6,928 bases of DNA, from the NCBI GenBank assembly GCA_028690755.1, contig JAQVAO010000031.1, positions 1 to 6,928 of the forward strand, written 5' to 3'. Shown here in pieces: positions 1 through 4,787 of this stretch. Position 1 is the stretch's first letter, and the number at the start of each line of letters is the position of its first letter. The stretch is from Patescibacteria group bacterium. Lineage in GTDB: Bacteria; Patescibacteriota; UBA1384; XYA2-FULL-43-10; CAINNR01. The notes under the pieces were generated by a model. That model did not search any database, had not been told where the DNA came from, and saw only the letters and a program-made list of their open reading frames with translations. The position numbers and the translations under genes were made by a program.

Positions 1-32
1 ACAAATTTATCAAGATATAGTATGTATAAATT

Positions 33-242
33 ATGAATCTGTTTATTAAAATCTATTCTGTCCTATTCGCCATATTCATTCTGAATACTCTGGTCAGCTT
101 CTTTTACCCTCTGGCTTTCCTTCCATATGGAATCGGCGACTTTTTCGCTTATGAAGCTCTATTTATTTTTGTCACTCTTCCGCTGATATTTATTTATGGT
201 GTCTATTATTATCTTTCTCACCGCAAGTCCTCTACTAAGTAA
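33..242 (+). CDS. Small hypothetical membrane protein, two predicted helices
   Basis: Unrecognised 69-residue ORF. The sequence shows two strongly hydrophobic segments, at about residues 5-28 and 40-62, joined by a short loop with LPYGIGDFF. It ends in a basic hydrophilic tail (HRKSSTK), which by the positive-inside rule suggests that the C-terminus faces the cytoplasm. No catalytic motif is visible. There is no clear Shine-Dalgarno sequence before the ATG; the 32 bases available are very A/T-rich and include TATAGT and TATAAA, so a near-leaderless transcript is possible but unproven. It is the only plus-strand candidate of this size not explained as a shadow of another gene, and it runs opposite to all the core genes. 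Hydrophobic ORFs of this length can arise by chance in T-rich DNA, so its reality is uncertain. Confidence 0.45.
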   Translation: MNLFIKIYSVLFAIFILNTLVSFFYPLAFLPYGIGDFFAYEALFIFVTLPLIFIYGVYYYLSHRKSSTK

Positions 243-282
243 TACAGCTATTTTTTGTTCTATCCTTTCTTTTTCTTATATT

Positions 283-588
283 TTATATTTCGTATTCACC
301 GCTAAATGACATTTTTCTGTCTGCTGATGACTGGTCTGCACCAGTTAATGATGTGTAAGACCCGTGTATCCAAAGCATCGCAGTTGTGCTCGCCATACCA
401 ACTACCATATTGGCTATTGTCCCGCCCGACTCATAAGTAAATCCTGCTCCAAATACTCCCATATATGCAGCCCCAATATTGGCTGCTGTTACAGGAAGTG
501 TTGCGGTATATAATCCTGCCCCAGCACCCGCAGTCCCACCAGACGAGTTTGACCAGTTACACTTGATTCTGACTTTGCGTGTCTGCAA
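283..588 (-). CDS. Phage tail/fibre-like C-terminal domain protein, probably a fragment
   Basis: A 101-residue ORF with a TTG start, rich in Gly, Ala, Ser and Thr. Features that resemble the C-terminal beta-rich domains of phage tail-fibre or virion-associated proteins are the Trp-Ser-Asn-Ser-Ser-Gly-Gly-Thr stretch (about residues 12-19), LPVTAANIG (31-39), repeated Gly-rich turns, and the closing MSFSGEYEI. This is recognition of style from memory, not a database match. The TTG is preceded by AGAGGA (minus strand, at 603-598) with 9 nt spacing; the frame is open up to a TAA at 615-613, so no longer version exists in this window. Such domains normally end far longer proteins, so this is either a remnant or a small stand-alone protein. 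It lies 146 nt beyond the lepA stop on the same strand, with no other recognisable phage structural genes nearby. Confidence 0.4.
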   Translation of the reverse strand: MQTRKVRIKCNWSNSSGGTAGAGAGLYTATLPVTAANIGAAYMGVFGAGFTYESGGTIANMVVGMASTTAMLWIHGSYTSLTGADQSSADRKMSFSGEYEI

Positions 589-683
589 TGGAAATGATCC
601 TCTCTGGAGCGATTATCGGACTAATCATCTGCGTAATCGTCATCGGAGATCAGGTTCAGGCGATCAAAGCCAAGAGAAAATAA
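588..683 (+). CDS. 31-codon single-helix peptide ORF, phage-like
   Basis: This short ORF starts ATG-GAA-ATG and encodes one hydrophobic helix (about residues 4-19, containing SGAIIGLIICVIVIG) followed by a short polar tail ending in IKAKRK, then TAA. The layout of a hydrophobic helix plus basic cytoplasmic tail resembles small membrane peptides of phages and other mobile DNA, but I recognise no family. There is no convincing Shine-Dalgarno sequence: a GGA overlaps the first codons and is too close to the second ATG. It is divergent from the fibre-like ORF, sharing only 588 with it, and lies antisense to that ORF's putative leader and binding site, so at most one of the two may be real. Chance is a serious alternative at this length. 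Confidence 0.25.
   Translation: MEMILSGAIIGLIICVIVIGDQVQAIKAKRK
598..603 (-). promoter_or_regulatory. Possible ribosome binding site for the fibre-like ORF
   Basis: AGAGGA read on the minus strand lies 9 nt before the TTG codon at 588-586. It is the main support for translation starting at a TTG rather than the ORF being an open remnant. The spacing is at the long end of the usual range. Confidence 0.3.
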
Positions 684-734
684 CCTGACGAGCTGTGGGG
701 GGCAGCCGCTAAATGGAGTTTTTTTCAATATTAA

Positions 735-2516
735 CTAACTATCCTTTAGCACTTTGATAAAAATATCGCTCGGCATGTTGACTCGGCCGACCTGTTTCAT
801 CTTTTTCTTCCCCTTTTTTTGCTTGTCTAGTAGCTTATTTTTTCTGGTTACATCACCACCATAGAGCTTAGCGGTCACGTCTTTGCGAAGCGGGGATATC
901 CGCTCAGAAGCGATAATATCGCCACCGATCGCCGCCTGAATTTTAACTTCAAAATTTTGCTTCGGGATTAGTTCCTTTAAGCGCTCAACTATCCTTCTAG
1001 CCTCATTTTGAGCATTTGGAGTATATACTATAAAGCTAAGCGCATCCACCTTGTCCTCGGCAATCAAAATATCAACTTTAGAAAGTTTTGCTTCTCGCCA
1101 ATCAATTATTTCGTAGTTCATGGAGGCATAACCGGAAGAAACGGTTTTTAATTGATCATAAAAATTGATAATTAGCTCCGCTAGGGGAATCTCGTATTTA
1201 AGGAGCGCTCGGCCATCATCAAAATATTCGGTGTTTTTGTACAGAGCCCGCTTCTTCTGGCAGATATCCATGATCACCCCGATATATTCCTTCGGTGTAA
1301 TAATCTCCAAAAGCGACCAGGGCTCGGAAACCTGGCGATAGGCATTTGCTTCCGGCATATCACAAGCTCTTTCGACAATTACTTCCTCGCCATTATTTTT
1401 TAAAATTTTATATTCAACTGTCGGGCTGGTAATAACAACATCGAGATCAAATTCGCGCTCCAATCGCTCACGGACAATATCCATATGGAGGAGCCCCAAA
1501 AATCCGCAACGAAAACCAAAACCTAAAACCTCAGAGCGCTCGGGTTCATATGATAGCGCGGCATCATTTAATTTCAATTTCTCGACAGCATCTTTTAAAT
1601 CTGGATATTTGTCACCGTCCGAAGCATAGATCGAGGCAAAAACATACGGCTTAACTTTTTTATAGCCCGGCATAGGGGAGAGTGCCGGCTCTTTCTTCAA
1701 GGTCACAGTATCACCAACAGCCGCCTGCGACACTTCGCGAAAACCGGTCACCAGGTAACCAATTTCGCCTGCTGATAGGGGAGAGCGAGAAATTAATTTT
1801 GGTCGAAAGATTCCAACCTCCTCTGCCCTACCGCCACTTTTTGTTTGCATCAAAAATATTTCATCGCCAGATTTTATTTCTCCATCCATTACCCGAAGAT
1901 AGGCGACTACTCCACGATAAGGGTCATAGACCGAATCAAAAATTATCGCCTTTAGATTCTCGCTGGCGCTCCCCTTGGGCGCCGGGATTCGGTCGATTAC
2001 CGATTCTAAAATTTTATCAACTCCTTCACCGGTCTTCCCGGAAGCTAGAATGATCTCCGATTCATCGCAGCCCAAAAGTTTAATGATTTCATGCTTGACC
2101 TCATCCGGTCGCGCCGCCGGCAGATCAATCTTATTTAATACCGGAATAATTGTTAAATCATGTTCAATAGCGGCGTAAAGGGTTGAGAGAGTTTGTGCTT
2201 CTATCCCCTGACTAGCGTCAACGAGAAGAATCGCTCCTTCAACAGCTGCTAACGACCTGGAAACTTCATAAGAAAAATCAACATGGCCCGGAGTATCAAT
2301 CAAATTCAGAATATGCCCCTGGTGTTCCATTCTTACCGGGGTTAATTTGATCGTGATCCCGCGCTCTCGCTCCAGATCCATCTGATCAAGAATTTGTTCT
2401 TTCATATCGCGCTTTTCGACGGTATGAGTCAATTCAAGCATTCTGTCAGCCAATGTCGATTTCCCATGGTCAATATGCGCGATAATACAAAAATTTCTGA
2501 TTTTATCCATTTCCAT
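735..2516 (-). CDS. lepA: Elongation factor 4 (ribosomal back-translocase GTPase LepA)
   Basis: LepA is a cytoplasmic, membrane-associated translational GTPase that acts on the ribosome and affects translocation and 30S maturation. The 593 residues are complete (family about 595-605). Visible G motifs: AHIDHGKST (13-21), RGIT (52-55), DTPGH (74-78), NKID (128-131) and SGKTG (159-163, where SAK is more usual). They are followed by the beta-barrel domain II, an EF-G III-like domain containing GFGFRCGFLGLLHMDI, an EF-G V-like domain, and the LepA-specific C-terminal domain with YGGDVTRKNKLLDKQKKGKKKMKQ, which separates it from EF-G and TypA. The start is MEMDKIRNF; the ATG at 2516 or the one two codons later would serve, and neither has a good Shine-Dalgarno. 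It lies 33 nt after nfo. No clear hairpin-plus-T-run terminator follows its TAG stop. Confidence 0.97.
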   Translation of the reverse strand: MEMDKIRNFCIIAHIDHGKSTLADRMLELTHTVEKRDMKEQILDQMDLERERGITIKLTPVRMEHQGHILNLIDTPGHVDFSYEVSRSLAAVEGAILLVDASQGIEAQTLSTLYAAIEHDLTIIPVLNKIDLPAARPDEVKHEIIKLLGCDESEIILASGKTGEGVDKILESVIDRIPAPKGSASENLKAIIFDSVYDPYRGVVAYLRVMDGEIKSGDEIFLMQTKSGGRAEEVGIFRPKLISRSPLSAGEIGYLVTGFREVSQAAVGDTVTLKKEPALSPMPGYKKVKPYVFASIYASDGDKYPDLKDAVEKLKLNDAALSYEPERSEVLGFGFRCGFLGLLHMDIVRERLEREFDLDVVITSPTVEYKILKNNGEEVIVERACDMPEANAYRQVSEPWSLLEIITPKEYIGVIMDICQKKRALYKNTEYFDDGRALLKYEIPLAELIINFYDQLKTVSSGYASMNYEIIDWREAKLSKVDILIAEDKVDALSFIVYTPNAQNEARRIVERLKELIPKQNFEVKIQAAIGGDIIASERISPLRKDVTAKLYGGDVTRKNKLLDKQKKGKKKMKQVGRVNMPSDIFIKVLKDS

Positions 2517-2517
2517 A

Positions 2518-2531
2518 GCTAAAATCTTAGC
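2518..2531 (-). repeat. Short inverted repeat abutting the lepA start
   Basis: On the minus strand GCTAA-GATT-TTAGC can form a 5-bp stem with a 4-nt loop, ending one base before the lepA ATG. It occupies the place where a Shine-Dalgarno sequence would be expected. The stem is weak and A/T-rich, so the structure may be fortuitous; if it folds, it would sit in the ribosome docking zone. Confidence 0.3.
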
Positions 2532-2532
2532 A

Positions 2533-2548
2533 TTTTTGAGCTCAAAAA
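2533..2548. repeat. 16-bp perfect palindrome between nfo and lepA
   Basis: TTTTTGAGCTCAAAAA is a perfect palindrome placed one base beyond the nfo stop codon (2552-2550). It could be a symmetric protein-binding site or a weak hairpin (6-bp stem, AGCT loop). It is not followed by a T-run on either strand beyond its own arms, so it is not a standard intrinsic terminator. Confidence 0.4.
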
Positions 2549-2549
2549 G

Positions 2550-3386
2550 CTATCTCTTTACCAGAGACCTCAATATTTTCAAACTATCAATATCACTTTT
2601 ACCTTTATTTCCAGGCGTTTCGATAATCCCTGGAAGACCGTGAAGACGCGGATGGTTGACAATCCGACGGAAAGCTTCGAGACCGATATAGCCATCGCCG
2701 ATATCAGCATGACGGTCTCGTTTAGAAAAAAGTGGAACTGCAGAATCATTTAGATGAAGACAGACCAATTTTTCCAGACCAATATATTTGTCAAATTCAT
2801 CAAGCATTTCTTCCAATCCATCTTTGGTCGCCAGATTATAGCCGGAACCAAAAGCGTGTGCAGTGTCCAGTGTTACTTTCAGCCTTGGTGATTTAACTTT
2901 GTTTAATATTTCGGCCAATTCTTCAAATTTGTCACCGATAACATCCCCGGCGCCGGCGGAATTTTCTAAAATCAGATAAGGTTTATCACTCGCAGCCAAA
3001 ACAGTTTTAATCCCCAGAGCAATTTTATCAATCAGCTCAGACATTTTTTTACCCTTAGTCGAGCCGACATGAAAGTTTACACCAAGAGCTCCGAGAATTT
3101 CGGCTTTCTTCATGTTGTCGATCAGAGATTTGATCGATGATTCATAGAAAAACGGATTGTCCGAAGCAAGATTGATTAAGTATATGCTGTGAATTATTAC
3201 CGGGTCGATTTTCGCTTTTTCATTTAATTTCACAAAACGGTCCAGCTCCTTATCGGGGATAGTTGCAGGATTCCAGCGCTGGGGTGGAGTAGTAAAAATC
3301 TGCATGCACTCGCAGCCAATTTCTTCTGCGCGCAAAATCGCATCGGAAAACGGACTGGCAGTCGAGATGTGGGCACCAAACAACAT
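2550..3386 (-). CDS. nfo: Deoxyribonuclease IV (AP endonuclease, Nfo family)
   Basis: Endonuclease IV cleaves DNA 5' to abasic sites and removes 3' blocking groups in base excision repair, using a trinuclear zinc site in a TIM barrel. The 278 residues are full length (E. coli about 285). All nine metal ligands known in the family can be matched: H66 (HSIYLINLA), H106 (FHVGS), E141 (LENSAG), D174 and H177 (LDTAHAFGSGY), H211 (LHLNDS), D224 and H226 (KRDRHADIG) and E256 (GIIETPG). The N-terminus MLFGAHIS matches the family start exactly, which fixes the ATG at 3386 although no Shine-Dalgarno precedes it. It lies downstream of the inverted-repeat gap and 33 nt upstream of lepA, so nfo and lepA may be co-transcribed. 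Substitutions such as HSIY for the more usual HAPY leave the ligands intact. Confidence 0.96.
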   Translation of the reverse strand: MLFGAHISTASPFSDAILRAEEIGCECMQIFTTPPQRWNPATIPDKELDRFVKLNEKAKIDPVIIHSIYLINLASDNPFFYESSIKSLIDNMKKAEILGALGVNFHVGSTKGKKMSELIDKIALGIKTVLAASDKPYLILENSAGAGDVIGDKFEELAEILNKVKSPRLKVTLDTAHAFGSGYNLATKDGLEEMLDEFDKYIGLEKLVCLHLNDSAVPLFSKRDRHADIGDGYIGLEAFRRIVNHPRLHGLPGIIETPGNKGKSDIDSLKILRSLVKR

Positions 3387-3389
3387 AAG

Positions 3390-3418
3390 TTTATAAAGTT
3401 AAAAGTTTATAAAGTCTA
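3390..3418 (-). promoter_or_regulatory. Weak candidate promoter for nfo (-lepA)
   Basis: On the minus strand TAGACT (3418-3413, 4 of 6 to TTGACA) is separated by 17 nt from TATAAA (3395-3390, 5 of 6 to TATAAT). The -10 box ends only 3 nt before the nfo ATG, so any transcript would be leaderless or start inside the gene. The motifs also fall within the A/T-rich repeat arm, where such matches come easily. Low confidence. Confidence 0.2.
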
Positions 3419-3490
3419 TAAAGCACACTGAACTGGAATCCAGCTGATTCCTCGAACTTTCGACTTTATGGACTTTACAGACTTTCGACT
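3397..3490. repeat. Long imperfect inverted repeat built from AAAGTCTAT-like units
   Basis: Arms at 3397-3423 and 3464-3490 are reverse complements over 27 positions: 22 are Watson-Crick, 3 are T:G and 2 are A:C, so all five deviations would be G-U wobbles in RNA from one strand or the other. The inner 13 positions have only one deviation. Each arm is a run of degenerate 8-9-mers (AAAGTCTAT, AAAGTTAA and similar), and the two runs point inward. ACTTTCGACT occurs exactly twice (3456-3465, 3481-3490). The 40-nt loop holds a further hairpin (3435-3451). The right arm ends on the last base of the phosphoesterase stop codon, and the structure fills most of the gap before nfo. Its role is unknown; an mRNA-stabilising or processing structure, or a degraded mobile repeat, are both possible. 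Confidence 0.7.
3435..3451. repeat. Hairpin GGAATC-CAGCT-GATTCC within the loop of the larger repeat
   Basis: A perfect 6-bp stem with a 5-nt loop lies near the centre of the 40-nt spacer between the long arms. Together they would form a long A/T-rich stem capped by an internal loop and a more G/C-rich hairpin. There is no T-run directly after it on either strand, which argues against a simple intrinsic terminator. Confidence 0.5.
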
Positions 3491-4137
3491 CATCTCAATA
3501 TTACTTTATTAGATTTATTGAAGTCAGTAAGGTTAATAAACTTAACTTTCAAATTTTTAGTATCAAGAATCGCTGCCATCATATTTAACCCAGCAGGTAG
3601 TTTTAATATCTTGATTTTGCCAATGTAGCCTATACCCCAGTAAGAATGCTGATGTCCAGAGATCTGAATTTTCGGCGCGTTTTCCAAATCTACCCCTTTT
3701 TGAATCTCCTGATGATCAAATTTTTTAAAATTAACAAACTTTTTTGGCGGGATATGAGAGAGAAATATCACGTTTTTCATTTCCTGCGGCTTAATCTCTG
3801 GCATGTAAATATTATGCCCCCAAAGGTCTGGCACGCCTCCCATGCCAACAAAATTTTCCCCGCCAAATTCAACTTTTTTGTTTTCAATCGAATATTTTGA
3901 TCTACTCATATGCTCATAAACATCACCGATATCATTGTTTCCAGGCACCCAAAACATCGGCAGATCAGCGCCTTCGATAATATCGAGGAATTTTTCAAAA
4001 TAATTAACTTCCTTGCCATTGTTTACGATATCACCAAGCATTAAAACCAAATCAAATTTCTCCTGCTTAAGGAGATTTTTTAGTGCAACAAGAAATCCTT
4101 CCTTGGCATGAATATCAGAAATACAAAGAGTTTTCAT
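3490..4137 (-). CDS. Calcineurin-like metallophosphoesterase, substrate unknown
   Basis: A 215-residue single-domain metallophosphoesterase. The dinuclear-metal signature is complete: D8 and H10 (SDIH), D36 (LGDI), N67 (GNND), H128 (SHIPP), and H162 and H164 (SGHQH). The usual GNH[DE] histidine, which often acts in catalysis, is N68 here; this position varies among small members such as YfcE-like enzymes. There is no signal peptide or membrane helix, so it is cytoplasmic. The family hydrolyses phosphomono- or diesters (nucleotides, cyclic nucleotides, nucleic acids, UDP-sugars), and the sequence alone does not decide which. It starts 2 nt after the upstream membrane-protein gene with a good Shine-Dalgarno, so it is translated from the same message as murJ. 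This hints at, but does not show, an envelope-related substrate. Confidence 0.9.
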   Translation of the reverse strand: MKTLCISDIHAKEGFLVALKNLLKQEKFDLVLMLGDIVNNGKEVNYFEKFLDIIEGADLPMFWVPGNNDIGDVYEHMSRSKYSIENKKVEFGGENFVGMGGVPDLWGHNIYMPEIKPQEMKNVIFLSHIPPKKFVNFKKFDHQEIQKGVDLENAPKIQISGHQHSYWGIGYIGKIKILKLPAGLNMMAAILDTKNLKVKFINLTDFNKSNKVILR

Positions 4138-4139
4138 CG

Positions 4140-4787
4140 TTATTCCTTGATTAAATAAAGTTCGATTCTTTCATCGTCAAATTTGATATCTTCGGCTCTG
4201 GCCTGATTTTCGACTAAAACATTATTTAGGTTTTGATCGAAGGTTTCCTCGATTTTCTTTTTTACCTCAGAAGAAACGATAATATTTTCAAAACTATCAG
4301 GCGCAACCAAAAATTTAAACCTGTCATCGATAACTGCATGACTAATATTTATGCCTATCGGCCAGAAAACCAAGCTGTCTTTCATTCGACCAGTAAGTCG
4401 CAGCCTGTCATCGGCAAAATCAAAGCTAGCTGCACTGAGGGGAAATTCACTGCTATCTGCTCCGACAGCAACAACAAACTCTTCGCGATTAAAAGTCAGA
4501 ATCTTGCGACCATCGCCATGAACGTCGTCAAATCTTTCAGCAAAAGATAATAAGTTTAGCGAATTTTCTTCTGATAATTTCCTATCAGTGTTCAAATTTC
4601 TCTTAGCTGACAAACCGATAGATATTACCAGTGAAAAGATTACTATTAGAACAATGACTATCCCGATCCAAAAAGAGGTAAAATTAAGATTTTTTTTATC
4701 AACCTCGGAATAAAAATTCTCTGAGGATTTTACTTCCTTCCGACTTATACCGTCAAGATTTCTTTTCTGAATTTTTTCCGTTACCAT
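4140..4787 (-). CDS. Hypothetical single-pass membrane protein with large extracytoplasmic domain
   Basis: I do not recognise a named family. The 215 residues divide into a charged N-terminal stretch (about 1-36), one strong transmembrane helix at about 37-59 (FTSFWIGIVIVLIVIFSLVI), and a C-terminal domain of about 155 residues with mixed hydrophobic and acidic segments and no cysteine pair or catalytic motif that I can see. The basic N-terminal side (KIQKRN, SRKEVK, DKK) suggests an N-in, C-out orientation. It begins inside the last 35 nt of murJ and ends 2 nt before the metallophosphoesterase, with strong ribosome binding sites on both sides, so it is almost certainly expressed with both. 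A role beside MurJ at the cell envelope is inference from position only. Confidence 0.85.
   Translation of the reverse strand: MVTEKIQKRNLDGISRKEVKSSENFYSEVDKKNLNFTSFWIGIVIVLIVIFSLVISIGLSAKRNLNTDRKLSEENSLNLLSFAERFDDVHGDGRKILTFNREEFVVAVGADSSEFPLSAASFDFADDRLRLTGRMKDSLVFWPIGINISHAVIDDRFKFLVAPDSFENIIVSSEVKKKIEETFDQNLNNVLVENQARAEDIKFDDERIELYLIKE
4144..4148 (-). promoter_or_regulatory. Ribosome binding site of the metallophosphoesterase gene
   Basis: AAGGA lies 6 nt before the ATG at 4137 and is formed from the last codons (Lys-Glu) of the preceding gene, whose TAA stop is at 4142-4140. This fixes the start and implies tightly coupled translation of the two genes. Confidence 0.75.

Noticed and set aside
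479..688. Plus-strand 69-codon ORF across the fibre-like region.
   Set aside because: Its sequence is Pro/Arg/His-rich and lacks domain character. It is the antisense of the Gly/Ala-rich minus-strand ORF and overlaps the better 31-codon frame.
299..715. Ten-base direct repeat CCGCTAAATG at 299-308 and 706-715, flanking the fibre-like and 31-codon ORFs like an att site or target duplication.
   Set aside because: A 10-mer repeat in about 700 bases has a chance expectation of roughly 0.2-0.3. The left copy lies within the coding sequence of the fibre-like ORF, and no integrase, transposase or terminal inverted repeat is seen.
692..725. Possible plus-strand intrinsic terminator: GCTG-TGGGGGG-CAGC followed downstream by seven Ts.
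   Set aside because: The stem is only 4 bp with a 7-nt loop, and the T-run begins well after the stem. It does not meet the usual terminator form, and nothing comparable serves lepA on the minus strand.
1682..2178. Overlapping plus-strand ORFs opposite lepA (1682-2053 and 1975-2178).
   Set aside because: They are antisense shadows of a fully conserved lepA, with no coherent domain, no ribosome binding site and low-quality composition.
3387..3489. CRISPR array or integron attC site in the repeat-rich gap before nfo.
   Set aside because: Units are 8-9 nt, degenerate and contiguous with no spacers. The arms are inverted rather than direct, and no attC core sites or cas/intI genes are present.
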